DNA from: Kutzneria buriramensis
GTDB taxonomy: Bacteria; Actinomycetota; Actinomycetes; Mycobacteriales; Pseudonocardiaceae
DNA length: 64,000 nucleotides
Reading direction: 5' to 3'
NCBI RefSeq assembly: GCF_003387475.1
Contig: NZ_QUNO01000001.1
Span: 434,001-498,000 of the forward strand
The first letter of the stretch is position 1; each line of letters opens with the position of its first letter. The notes below the pieces were generated by a model that was given only the letters and a program-made list of their open reading frames with translations, made no database searches and was not told where the DNA came from. This document shows, one piece after another, positions 1-8,248 of this stretch. The translations under genes and the position numbers were made by a program.

Positions 1-52
1 CGGCGCGCCACGCGGTCGGGTCGAACAAGTCGGACACGTGTTCATCAGCCAC
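1..52 (-). CDS. menB: Probable MenB N-terminus (1,4-dihydroxy-2-naphthoyl-CoA synthase), partial
   Basis: Only 17 codons are visible, read leftward from a GTG at 52 and cut by the window edge. The peptide ends in DLFDPTAWRA, which resembles the conserved start of actinobacterial MenB proteins, where an FDP..WR segment precedes the crotonase fold. MenB closes the naphthoate ring in menaquinone synthesis, and a divergent menD starts 18 bp away, which supports the call. No catalytic residue is visible, so this rests on a short similarity plus context. Confidence 0.45.
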   Translation of the reverse strand, partial: MADEHVSDLFDPTAWRA

Positions 53-70
53 ACCTGGGAGAATAGGCGG

Positions 71-1708
71 GTGAACCCGTCCACCGCGCAGGCCCGTGTC
101 CTGGTCGACGAACTCGTGCGCAACGACGTGCGGCATGTCGTGCTGTGTCCCGGATCACGCAATGCCGCGCTGGCCATCGCGCTGCACCACGCCTCGGTTG
201 CAGGGCGGCTGACGCTGCACGTCCGCATCGACGAGCGGTCGGCCGGCTTCCTCGCGCTGGGGATCGCCCGCGCCGTGGGAAGGCCGGTGGCCGTCGTGTG
301 CACGTCCGGCACGGCCGTGGCCAACCTGCACCCGGCGATGCTGGAGGCCGCGCACAGCCACGTGCCCCTGATCGCGCTGACCGCGGATCGTCCGATCGAG
401 CTGGTCGGCTCCGGCGCCAGCCAGACCACCGTGCAGCACGGCGTTTTCGGCGCCCTGGTGTCGACCGTGGACTTCCCGATGGCCGAGCGGCGACCCGGGC
501 AGAACGCCCTGTGGCGTGGCATGGTCTGCCGGTCCCTGCGCTCGGACGGACCGGTGCACCTCAACGTGCCGTTCCGTGAGCCGCTGGTGCCCGATGGCGA
601 TCTCGACTGGCCGGAACCGTTGGAGGGACGCGCCGGCCCGTGGACCGCGGTGTCTCCGGTCGCAGAAAGCCGTTCCGGCGCAACGGATATCGGCCACCTC
701 GGTGAGCGCACCCTGGTCGTCGTCGGCGACGTCTCGCCGGAGGTCGCCCGTGCCACGGGTTCCTTCGCGGCCGCGGCCGGTTGGCCGATCATCGTCGAGC
801 CGCTGGGTTTCGCCGCCGGTGAGACGATCGGCACCGGCTCGTTGATGCTGGCCGTCGGCCTGCCCGCGGCGCTGCGGCCGGACTCGCTGCTGGTCGTCGG
901 CCACACCTCGCTGAGCCGGGGCGAGCAGCGGGTCATCCGCGAAACCCCGGTCGTGCACGTGGTTTCCGAGCACCCACAGTGGACCGATCCGCAGCATCGG
1001 GCCGACTACGTCACCGGCCCGCTGGCGGTGCCGCCGCCGAATTTCGGCGACGCGTGGCTTTCTCGTTGGCGGGACGCCGACGCCGGCGTTCGGTCCATTG
1101 TGGACAAGTTTCTGGCCGACGAGCCGTGGCCGACCGGCCTGCACGTCGCGCAGGCACTCGTGGACGCCCTGCCGTACGGGGCAACGCTTTTCCTGGGCTC
1201 GTCGAACCCCGTCCGGGACGTCGACCTGGCCGCTGCGCGCCGCGTCGATCTGCGGATGTTCTCCAACCGCGGGCTCGCCGGCATCGACGGCACCCTGTCC
1301 TGCGCCGTCGGCGCCAGCCTCGACGCCGCGTACGGCTACGCCCTCGTCGGCGACCTGACTTTCCTTCACGACATCAACGGTTTGCTCATCGGTCCCGGCG
1401 AGATCCGGCCCAACCTGGCCGTCGTCGTGCTCAACGACGACGGTGGCGGCATCTTCTCGTTGCTGGAGCAGGGATCCCCGGAGCACGCCGACTCGTTCGA
1501 GCACGTCTTCGGCACCCCGCATGGCGCCGACCTCGCCGCGCTGTGCGCCGGCTACCGGGTGCCGCACGTGCTCGTCTCCGACGCCGCGTCACTGCGGGAG
1601 GCCCTCGCGCCGGCCGACGGCATCCGGGTCATCGAGGTCCGGGCCGATCGCTCTCGGTTGCGAGACCTGCATTCCCGACTGCGCTCCGTGGTCGCGGAGG
1701 CCTGGTGA
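71..1708 (+). CDS. menD: MenD, SEPHCHC synthase
   Basis: Thiamine-diphosphate enzyme of menaquinone synthesis that condenses isochorismate with 2-oxoglutarate to SEPHCHC. The 545-residue product has the N-terminal ThDP-enzyme pyrimidine domain, with the CPGSRN segment near residue 30, the RIDERSAGF segment holding the conserved glutamate, and TSGTAVANLHPA. A central domain follows, then a C-terminal cofactor domain with GDLTFLHDINGL and NDDGGGIF, the diphosphate and magnesium region. The GTG at 71 is preferred to a more upstream start at 38 because residues after it match the family start. It is divergent from probable menB and lies near an isochorismate synthase that would supply its substrate. 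Confidence 0.95.
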   Translation: MNPSTAQARVLVDELVRNDVRHVVLCPGSRNAALAIALHHASVAGRLTLHVRIDERSAGFLALGIARAVGRPVAVVCTSGTAVANLHPAMLEAAHSHVPLIALTADRPIELVGSGASQTTVQHGVFGALVSTVDFPMAERRPGQNALWRGMVCRSLRSDGPVHLNVPFREPLVPDGDLDWPEPLEGRAGPWTAVSPVAESRSGATDIGHLGERTLVVVGDVSPEVARATGSFAAAAGWPIIVEPLGFAAGETIGTGSLMLAVGLPAALRPDSLLVVGHTSLSRGEQRVIRETPVVHVVSEHPQWTDPQHRADYVTGPLAVPPPNFGDAWLSRWRDADAGVRSIVDKFLADEPWPTGLHVAQALVDALPYGATLFLGSSNPVRDVDLAAARRVDLRMFSNRGLAGIDGTLSCAVGASLDAAYGYALVGDLTFLHDINGLLIGPGEIRPNLAVVVLNDDGGGIFSLLEQGSPEHADSFEHVFGTPHGADLAALCAGYRVPHVLVSDAASLREALAPADGIRVIEVRADRSRLRDLHSRLRSVVAEAW

Positions 1709-1810
1709 TCGTTACCACTCTCGCTCCGTAGGAACCTACTAACGTTGGGTAGTGCCCCTCGGGTGCCTCTCCTAGGTTCGGGTTTCCAGGCCCACTAGGG
1801 GAGGTACGCC

Positions 1811-3301
1811 TTGAGATCACCCGCGTTCGTCGCGCTCGCGACCACCGTGGCCGGCCTGCTGCTGGCCGGCACCGCCGCGGCCGGCACCGGTAGCCCCGGC
1901 GGCCAGACCGTCGGCGACCCGTACTACCCGACCGACGGCAACACCGGTTACGACGTAGGCCACTACGACTTACGCCTTCAGTACCAGCCGGCCAGCGACC
2001 AGCTCAGCGGCACCGCGACCATTCTCGCCACCGCCACGCAGGACCTGTCCCAGTTCTCGTTCGACTTCGGCCTGCACACCGATTCCGTCCTGGTCAACAA
2101 CTTCCCGGCCACCTACACCAGCACCGGCTCCAAGCTCGTGATCACGCCGGCGGCCACGCTGCCCAAGGGCAGCCCGATCACCGTCGTCGTTCGCTACGAC
2201 GGGATTCCGTCGCAGGTCACCATCAACGGCGAGAAGGACTGGCTGCGCACTCCCGACGGCGCGCAGGCCGTGCAGGAGCCGCACATCGCCGCCTTCTGGT
2301 ATCCCGCCAACGACCACCCGACCGACAAGGCCACCTACGACGTCTCCGTCGCCGTGCCCGACGGCACGCAGGTCGTGTCCAACGGCGTGCTGGTCAGCTC
2401 GCGCAGCCAGCTCGGGCAGACGCGGTGGAACTGGCGCAGCACCAAGCCGCAGGCCACGTACCTGACGTTCATCGCCATCGGCAAGTACGACATCCGGCAG
2501 GGCACGGGTCCCGACGGCTTGCCCGTGACCACCGCGTACGGGGCGAACCTCGGCGCCAACCACGACGCCGCCGTCGCCAGCGTCGAGCGCACGCCCGAGG
2601 TGCTCGCCTGGGAGTCCACCGTGTTCGGGCCGTACCCGTTCGAGGCCGAGGGCGGCGTCGTGCCCGGCGTCCAGTTCGGCTTCGCGCTGGAGAACCAGAC
2701 CCGGCCCGTGTACGACCCGCGGTTCTTCCGGTCCGGCAGCGACCTGTCCGTGATCGTCCACGAGAACGCCCACCAGTGGTTCGGCGATGCCGTGTCCGTG
2801 CACCGGTGGAGCGACATCTGGCTGAACGAGGGCTTCGCCTCGTATGCCGAGTGGCTGTGGTCGGAGAAGGAGGGCGAGGGCACCGCCCAGCAGCTCTTCG
2901 ACTACTACTACAACTCCGTGCCGGCCTCGGACCCGCAGTGGCAGACCCTGCCCGGCGACCCCGGCGCCGACAACCAGTTCAGCGACTTCGCCGTCTACAC
3001 GCGCGGGGCGCTCACCCTGCACGCGCTGCGCACAACCGTCGGCGACGACGCCTTCTTCGCCATCCTCAAGGCGTGGGTCGCCGCTCGGAAGTACAGCGAC
3101 GGCACCATCGACCAGTTCATCGGCATCGCCGAGAAGGTGTCCGGCAAGCCCCTGCACGACCTGTTCCAGCAGTGGCTGTTCACCCCGGCGCGGCCCACCC
3201 TGTCCGCCCCGGTCGCCGCTGCCCGCGTCGCCCCCTCGGTGCCCAAGTCCGTCGCCGAGATCGACCGCACCAACGCCCTCCTGGCCACGTCCAAGCACTG
3301 A
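1811..3301 (+). CDS. Secreted M1-family zinc aminopeptidase
   Basis: Zinc metallopeptidase of the M1 (aminopeptidase N-like) family, 496 residues. The first 25 or so residues form a signal peptide: Arg, a hydrophobic stretch, then an AAAG cleavage region. The zinc site is HENAH at 317-321 with the third ligand Glu340 in NEGFA, giving the exact HEXXH-18-E spacing. An FALEN segment near 291-295 corresponds to the exopeptidase GAMEN motif with Leu for Met. The start is TTG, with GGGGAGG about seven bases upstream. It is shorter than classical PepN and lacks the large C-terminal helical domain, as in many secreted actinobacterial members. A strong hairpin terminator follows. Confidence 0.9.
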   Translation: MRSPAFVALATTVAGLLLAGTAAAGTGSPGGQTVGDPYYPTDGNTGYDVGHYDLRLQYQPASDQLSGTATILATATQDLSQFSFDFGLHTDSVLVNNFPATYTSTGSKLVITPAATLPKGSPITVVVRYDGIPSQVTINGEKDWLRTPDGAQAVQEPHIAAFWYPANDHPTDKATYDVSVAVPDGTQVVSNGVLVSSRSQLGQTRWNWRSTKPQATYLTFIAIGKYDIRQGTGPDGLPVTTAYGANLGANHDAAVASVERTPEVLAWESTVFGPYPFEAEGGVVPGVQFGFALENQTRPVYDPRFFRSGSDLSVIVHENAHQWFGDAVSVHRWSDIWLNEGFASYAEWLWSEKEGEGTAQQLFDYYYNSVPASDPQWQTLPGDPGADNQFSDFAVYTRGALTLHALRTTVGDDAFFAILKAWVAARKYSDGTIDQFIGIAEKVSGKPLHDLFQQWLFTPARPTLSAPVAAARVAPSVPKSVAEIDRTNALLATSKH

Positions 3302-3306
3302 CTTCT

Positions 3307-3342
3307 GCAGCGGCGCTCGCCCTCCCGGGTGAGCGCCGCTGC
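3307..3342 (+). terminator. Rho-independent-type hairpin after the M1 peptidase
   Basis: Perfect 12-bp inverted repeat (3307-3318 with 3331-3342), 12-nt loop, starting 6 bp after the stop codon. The downstream tract is CTTTGTC rather than a long T run, as is common in high-GC actinomycetes. Confidence 0.8.
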
Positions 3343-3406
3343 TTTGTCACCACTGGATGTGTTCTGCGCCGGAGAAGGACGGATTTTGCACCCGTCCACC
3401 TACCCG

Positions 3407-3575
3407 CCGATGGGCGCTTGCCGTCCGCAAGTGGCCCCGTCACCCGCCTGTCCGCGATGGCGCTTGCCATCTGGGTGACGTACCCGCTCACCCGCCACCA
3501 CCTCATGCCGATGGCACTCGCCTTCCACCGGCGACCGCGGCCCTGCCACAACCACCGATGGCCTCTGCCTTCCAC
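3407..3575 (+). repeat. Four degenerate ~50-bp direct repeats
   Basis: Four near copies of a CGATGGCGCTTGCC-like core begin at about 3408, 3455, 3509 and 3555, spaced 46-54 bp. The third and fourth copies continue with CTTCCAC. No convincing reading frame covers this stretch between the peptidase terminator and the gene at 3911. It lies directly before the DnaA-box cluster. Confidence 0.45.
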
Positions 3576-3589
3576 AGGTGATCGACACC

Positions 3590-3663
3590 TTGTCAACACC
3601 CGCCCCCCGAGTTGTCCACAGCCCCGGCCAGTTATCCACAGCCTTACCCACAACTGATCCACA
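3590..3663 (+). other. Cluster of DnaA-box-like 9-mers
   Basis: Five same-strand 9-mers: TTGTCAACA (3590), TTGTCCACA (3612), TTATCCACA (3632), TTACCCACA (3644) and TGATCCACA (3655). The second and third are exact matches to the actinobacterial and E. coli DnaA-box consensus; the others differ at one or two positions. Start-to-start spacings are 22, 20, 12 and 11 bp, near one or two helical turns. No dnaA or dnaN is nearby, so a DnaA titration or control site is more likely than oriC. Confidence 0.5.
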
Positions 3664-3910
3664 CCGCCCCACCTCGGATAGGCTGGGCCTGGGACGACCC
3701 CCCGGGATAGGGCGGGGGCTGTTTTCGTGCCGGGCGGGCCTGGATTGGCTCGGCGGCCCTGGATTGGCTCGGCGGGAGCTGGATCGCCGAGCGCAGCCAA
3801 GGTCAACGGCGGGTCGTCCGCTCGAATCCGTGGTGATTTCCCCGATGTTCCGCCCGTGCCCGGTCCGCCGACCATTGGCCCGAAGAGCCGATGCGGACGG
3901 AAGGCGGACC

Positions 3911-4333
3911 ATGAGGGGCATCCACGAGCGACTGCTCACCGAGACGCTCGTGCCGGAGCTGGCGCCGGGTGAGCGCCTGGAACTGCTCGGCCAGGCCAGC
4001 GTCAGCACGACCTCGATGCGCGAGCAGATCGGCATCGCGGTGGCGACGGCGGTGCTGACCGGCGGCATGATGGCGGGGACGGTGGCGCCGTCGACGATCT
4101 ACCTGGCGCTGACCGACCACCGCCTGCTGCTGGTCCAGCCGGGCGTGACGCTCCGGAGATCGAAGGTGATCGCGAGCATCCCGCGTCGCCTGATCATGCT
4201 GAGCGGCCTCAAACGTGGCCCACTGAAGGTGCGGTTCAAGCTGGCAGTGGACGGCGAGCCGCTAGTGATCAACGTCGCCTTCATCTTCGCCAAGGCGGAC
4301 GGGATGCGCTTCGCGGAGGCCCTCGCCGGCTAG
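3911..4333 (+). CDS. Small PH-like-domain protein, function unknown
   Basis: A 140-residue protein without a recognised name. After a helical start comes GERLELLGQASV, a hydrophobic segment near residues 38-60 rich in Gly, Ala and Thr, then a beta-rich part (YLALTDHRLLLVQPG) typical of bacterial PH-like domains, where strands end in a T..R....... L pattern. The ATG at 3911 is chosen because codon use and protein character change there; upstream sequence in frame is repeat and DnaA-box DNA. The stop overlaps the end of the convergent isochorismate synthase by 4 bp. The PH-like assignment is from pattern only. Confidence 0.6.
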   Translation: MRGIHERLLTETLVPELAPGERLELLGQASVSTTSMREQIGIAVATAVLTGGMMAGTVAPSTIYLALTDHRLLLVQPGVTLRRSKVIASIPRRLIMLSGLKRGPLKVRFKLAVDGEPLVINVAFIFAKADGMRFAEALAG

Positions 4334-5574
4334 TCGGCACGCTCCAGGGCGTCGCGGATCGGGATCATCTTCGCGGCGGCCTCGGCGACCTCGGTGTCGG
4401 GATCGGAATCGGGCACGACACCGCCGCCGGCGAACAGCCGCACGGTGGACCCGGCGACCTGCGCGCACCGCAGCGCGATGCCGACCTCGCCGTCGCCGTT
4501 GGCGTCGACCCAGCCGACGGGCCCGGCGTACCGGCCGCGGTCCATGCCCTCCAACTCGGTGATGGTGGCCACGGCCTTCGCCCGCGGAGTGCCGCCGACA
4601 GCGGCGGTGGGATGCACGGCCCCGGCCAGCCGCAGCAGCGACGACTCGCCGGCCAGCTCGCCGGCGACATCGCTGGCCAAGTGCATGACGTTCGGCAGTC
4701 GCAGCACGTGCGGACGCGGCGACACGGACATCGAGGAACAGAACGGTCGAAGCGCCTCGGCCAGCGACTCGACGGCGTAGGTGTGCTCGCCCTGGTTCTT
4801 GGCCGACGCCAGCAGCTCCTGCGCCAGCTCGTCAGCGTCCACGCCGGCGTGCGGCCACATCGTGCCGGCGAGCACCCGGGAGTACACCCGTGAGTCCTGC
4901 CGGCGCATCAGCATCTCCGGCGTCGCGCCGACGAGTCCGTCCACCGAGAAGACCCAGCAGCTCGGATACTTCGCCGACAGGCCGTGCAGCAGGAACCGCG
5001 GATCGACGGTCTCCTCGACGCTGGCCACGAGGTCATGCGCGAGCACGACCTTGTCCAGCTCTCCGGCCCGCATCCGCTTGACCGCCTGCTCCACCGCGTC
5101 CCGGTAGTCGGTGACCGACAGCTCACCCTCGGAGTAGCGGATCGTGGACGGCTTGCGCACCGGCTCGACCGCGTGGAACGGCCCCTCCGCCGGCTCGCCG
5201 ATCTCCGTCACCCACGTGATGCCGTCCCGGCGGCCGACCAGCACCTGCGGCACGACCAGCACGGACGAGCCGGGGTCGTCGGCGAACGCCATGCTGACGA
5301 ACGCCACCGGCCCGGAGCCGGGCAGCCCGACCTCGTCCGCGCAGTCGATGCCCGCGGCGTAATCCCGCCACCAGCGGTCGGCCTGCTCGAACCGGTCCGC
5401 GCCGGACGGCTCGAACCGGGCGGCCTCGCCCCAGCCGACCAGCCCCTCACCACGCATCACCCAGGCCAGCGCCTCCTCGGCGGAGGGCAGCAGCCGCAGC
5501 AGATCCTCGTCGGTGCGCACCACGCGGCTGCGGGCTCGCAAACCGGTGGCGCGGGGATTCGGAGCGGTCATCAC
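4330..5574 (-). CDS. menF: Isochorismate synthase (MenF/EntC type)
   Basis: Converts chorismate to isochorismate, the substrate of MenD. The 414-residue protein has the chorismate-binding fold in its C-terminal half, with KVVLAHD near the middle, GATPEML (substrate pocket), RVLAGT, HLASDVAGEL, the conserved HPTAAVGGTPR signature, and the GRYAGPVGWVDANGDGE signature. The start may be GTG at 5574 or the next codon, ATG at 5571. The 4-bp tail-to-tail overlap with the preceding gene leaves no room for a terminator. Menaquinone use is inferred from menD, menG and menJ nearby; a salicylate or siderophore role is not excluded. Confidence 0.88.
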   Translation of the reverse strand: MMTAPNPRATGLRARSRVVRTDEDLLRLLPSAEEALAWVMRGEGLVGWGEAARFEPSGADRFEQADRWWRDYAAGIDCADEVGLPGSGPVAFVSMAFADDPGSSVLVVPQVLVGRRDGITWVTEIGEPAEGPFHAVEPVRKPSTIRYSEGELSVTDYRDAVEQAVKRMRAGELDKVVLAHDLVASVEETVDPRFLLHGLSAKYPSCWVFSVDGLVGATPEMLMRRQDSRVYSRVLAGTMWPHAGVDADELAQELLASAKNQGEHTYAVESLAEALRPFCSSMSVSPRPHVLRLPNVMHLASDVAGELAGESSLLRLAGAVHPTAAVGGTPRAKAVATITELEGMDRGRYAGPVGWVDANGDGEVGIALRCAQVAGSTVRLFAGGGVVPDSDPDTEVAEAAAKMIPIRDALERAD

Positions 5575-5637
5575 GCCTTCGAGCGTAGAGCGCGGTCCGC
5601 CGGACCGTGACCCGGAGCGGGCCTACACTCGGGCGCT

Positions 5638-6144
5638 GTGGTGGAGAACGCAGTCGCGGCCCGACCGGTCGAGCAGGCCGGTCCGAACCGGACACGCTGG
5701 GCGTTCCTCGGTCTGGACCGGCTGCCGGCGGCCCGTCGTCGCTGGCTGATCGCCGTGGTGACGGCCGCGTCGCTGGTCACGGCCATGGGCCTGCTGCTGA
5801 TCGCCGGGGCCTGGCGCGACGACCACGCCATCGAGTCCCGGCTGGGCAAGGCGGACGCCGACGTGCAGTCCGTGGCCTTCGACCGAACTGTCGTGAGGTT
5901 CACCACTCCCGACGGCACGACCCACATTCCGTACAACGGCGTGCTCTACCCGCAGGACCTCCAGGCGGGTCAGCGGGTGCAGATCGAGTACGACACGGCG
6001 CACCCGGACGAGCTGGTCCGCGTGGCCGGGCGCGACTACCGCCTGTCGTTCCTGCCGGTCGGCATGCTGTTCGCCATCACGTGGGCAGTCGCGGCTGGAC
6101 TGGTCTGGTGGCTGCGACGTCCAAGGACTCCTGCCACCACGTGA
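5638..6144 (+). CDS. DUF3592-type membrane protein
   Basis: A 168-residue protein with two transmembrane helices, about residues 35-57 (LIAVVTAASLVTAMGLLLIA) and near 137-160, flanking an extracytoplasmic beta-rich segment with FTTPDGTTHIPYNG and GQRVQIEYDTAHPDELVRV. That layout is typical of DUF3592. In M. tuberculosis a conserved membrane protein (Rv0556) holds the same place between menD and the mannosyltransferase, so this is its likely counterpart. It starts with GTG, divergent from the isochorismate synthase. Its last 68 bp overlap the 3' end of the convergent phosphatase gene. Confidence 0.75.
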   Translation: MVENAVAARPVEQAGPNRTRWAFLGLDRLPAARRRWLIAVVTAASLVTAMGLLLIAGAWRDDHAIESRLGKADADVQSVAFDRTVVRFTTPDGTTHIPYNGVLYPQDLQAGQRVQIEYDTAHPDELVRVAGRDYRLSFLPVGMLFAITWAVAAGLVWWLRRPRTPATT

Positions 6145-6946
6145 GCACCTCGTCCGCAACGCCCGGCGCCGCGACCAGCAGGCCGTCCAAGGGCAGCGGA
6201 TCGCCCTCGCCGCGCCGGTCGAGCACCACGGCGCCGGATTCCACGGCCAGCGCGACCGCGCCGGCGACGTCCCACTCGTGATAGCCGTGCAGCACGGCCG
6301 CGGCGGCATGGCCGAGCGCGACCTGTGCGACCGACAGCGCCGCGGAACCGAGCACGCGCACGCCGGTGCGCGCCTTGGCCGCACGGGCGATGAAGCTGTC
6401 CATGCCGGGCCACGGGCCGGTCTTGGTCCACTCCGTGCACATCACGGCCCCGGCGACCTCGGTCTTGTCCACCAGCTTGACCGGCGTGCCGTTGGCCCGG
6501 GTGCCACGGCCGCGCGCGGCGGCGTAGATCTGCGCGCGGTACGGGTCGGCGACCACGCCGACCACCGGTCCGTGCACGTCGAGCAGCGCGAGGCTGTAGG
6601 CGCACCACGGGATGCCGGCGACGTAGTTGGTGGTGCCGTCCACCGGGTCGACCACCCAGCGGTACGGCGCGTCGTTGATCTCCTCGTCGGCGCCGAACGC
6701 GTCGCCGTGCACGGGGATGCCGGGGAACTCGCTGGCCAGCACGCGGCGGGTGTGGCGCTCCAGGGTGCGGTCGGTGTCGGTGACCCAGTCGAACGGGGAG
6801 TCCTTGGACTCCGGCCGCGCGCCGCGGCCGGCCGTCGCCGTGATCACGTCGGACGCGTCGTTGGCCAGGCGACCGGCGACCTCCAGCGCCCGGGACAGCA
6901 GCCCGGGGTCCACCGGCTGAATCGATCGGGAGGACAAGAGGGTCAC
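6077..6946 (-). CDS. Inositol monophosphatase family protein
   Basis: Magnesium-dependent sugar-phosphate phosphatase of the IMPase/FBPase superfamily, 289 residues. The metal site WVVDPVDGTTNY (DPxDGTxN motif) and the second signature WDVAGAVALAVESGA are intact, and the N-terminal DWVTDTDR provides the usual (V)T..D segment. Members act on inositol-1-phosphate, histidinol phosphate or PAP; the sequence alone does not separate these. Next to GT4 mannosyltransferases, inositol phosphate for phosphatidylinositol mannosides is a reasonable guess. The C-terminal end overlaps the convergent DUF3592 gene by 68 bp. Confidence 0.85.
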   Translation of the reverse strand: MTLLSSRSIQPVDPGLLSRALEVAGRLANDASDVITATAGRGARPESKDSPFDWVTDTDRTLERHTRRVLASEFPGIPVHGDAFGADEEINDAPYRWVVDPVDGTTNYVAGIPWCAYSLALLDVHGPVVGVVADPYRAQIYAAARGRGTRANGTPVKLVDKTEVAGAVMCTEWTKTGPWPGMDSFIARAAKARTGVRVLGSAALSVAQVALGHAAAAVLHGYHEWDVAGAVALAVESGAVVLDRRGEGDPLPLDGLLVAAPGVADEVLTWWQESLDVAATRPVQPRLPT

Positions 6947-7102
6947 GCCACCCGAGCGTGAACGCGCTCGGTGTCGCCGACGAGAATCAGAGGTGACGTC
7001 CCGGAGATCACCAGATCAAGTCTGCGGGCCGCCCGGGCCGGGCGGAATCCCTGACCTGAGGAGTTCGGGCACCGTTCGCCATCCGGTCACCCTCCGTACG
7101 GG

Positions 7103-8248
7103 ATGGGCGCGGACGCTGGGCGGGTGCGCGTCGCGATCGTCACCGAGAGCTTCCTGCCGCAGGTCAACGGGGTGACCAACTCCGTCGTCCAGGTGCTGGC
7201 GCACCTGCGCCGGTACGGTATCCAGAGCCTGGTCGTCGCGCCCGGGGCGGGTCCCGACCGCCATGAGGACACCCCGGTGGTGCGGCTGCCGGCCGTCGAC
7301 TTCCCGTTCGTCAGCTCGCTGCCCGTGGGCGTGCCGACCCGCAAGGTGCTCACCGCGCTGGCCGACTTCAAGCCGGACCTGGTGCACCTGGCCTCACCGT
7401 TCGTGGTCGGCGCCCGCGGGCTGTCGGCGGCCCGCAAGCTCGGCCTGCCGACCATCGCTGTCTATCAGACCGACATCGCCGGCTTCGCCGGTTCGTACGG
7501 ACTCGGGCTCGGCGCCAGAACCGCCTGGCGTTGGACCAAACGCCTGCACTCGCTGGCCACCCGCACCCTCGCGCCGTCCAGCTGGGCGGTCCGCGAGCTG
7601 CGGGAGCGCGGGGTGCCGCGGGTGCACCGGTGGGGCCGGGGCGTTGACGTGGAGCGATACGATCCCACCAAGCGGGACGAGGCGCTGCACGCCCAGTTGG
7701 CGCCCAACGGCGAGCTGCTGGTCGGCTTCGTGGGGCGGCTCGCGCCGGAGAAGCGGGTCGACCGGCTCGCCGCGCTGAACGAGGCGCCGGGGGTGCGGCT
7801 GGTCGTCGTCGGCGCCGGCCCCGACGAGCAGGTGCTGCGGGACAAGCTGCCGGGGGCCGCGTTCCTGGGCATGAAGACCGGCGAGGAGCTGGCCCAGGTT
7901 TACGCGAGCCTGGACCTGTTCGTGCACACCGGGCCGCACGAGACGTTCTGCCAGACCGTGCAGGAGGCGCTGGCGTCCGGGCTGCCGGCGGTCGCACCGG
8001 ACGCCGGTGGGCCGTCCGACCTGATCGACCACGGCCGTACCGGCTTCCTGCTGCCGCCGTGGGCCGACGACGAGTTCGCCGCCGGCCTGCGGCGAAGCGT
8101 GGATCTGCTGCGCGATGACGCCACCAGGGCCGCATTCGGTGCGGCCGCGCGTCGATCCGTGCAGGCCCGAACCTGGCCGGCGGTCTGCGACGAGCTGCTC
8201 GGGCACTACGCCGAGCTGCTCGACCAGCCGGAGTCTCGGTGCGCGTAG
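7103..8248 (+). CDS. GT4 mannosyltransferase (MgtA/PimB-like)
   Basis: GT-B glycosyltransferase of family 4, 381 residues. The N-terminal domain carries RVAIVTESFLPQVNGVTNSV, a hallmark of MgtA-like GDP-mannose-dependent alpha-mannosyltransferases. The C-terminal domain has FVGRLAPEKRVD, GAGPDE and the donor-binding E-x7-E region (HETFCQTVQEALASGLP). M. tuberculosis MgtA (Rv0557) lies in the same order between the DUF3592-like gene and menG, suggesting lipoglycan assembly at the inner membrane face. ATG 7103 is used, but GTG 7124 gives a start closer to the conserved VRVAIV. It overlaps the next glycosyltransferase gene by 10 bp. Confidence 0.88.
   Translation: MGADAGRVRVAIVTESFLPQVNGVTNSVVQVLAHLRRYGIQSLVVAPGAGPDRHEDTPVVRLPAVDFPFVSSLPVGVPTRKVLTALADFKPDLVHLASPFVVGARGLSAARKLGLPTIAVYQTDIAGFAGSYGLGLGARTAWRWTKRLHSLATRTLAPSSWAVRELRERGVPRVHRWGRGVDVERYDPTKRDEALHAQLAPNGELLVGFVGRLAPEKRVDRLAALNEAPGVRLVVVGAGPDEQVLRDKLPGAAFLGMKTGEELAQVYASLDLFVHTGPHETFCQTVQEALASGLPAVAPDAGGPSDLIDHGRTGFLLPPWADDEFAAGLRRSVDLLRDDATRAAFGAAARRSVQARTWPAVCDELLGHYAELLDQPESRCA

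Noticed and set aside
155-1567. Long minus-strand frame opposite menD
   Set aside because: Antisense shadow typical of high-GC DNA; Arg/Gly/His-rich composition and no domain, while menD on the other strand is certain.
3590-3663. Chromosomal origin oriC
   Set aside because: No dnaA, dnaN, recF or gyrB nearby, only five boxes, and no AT-rich unwinding region; a titration or control site fits better.
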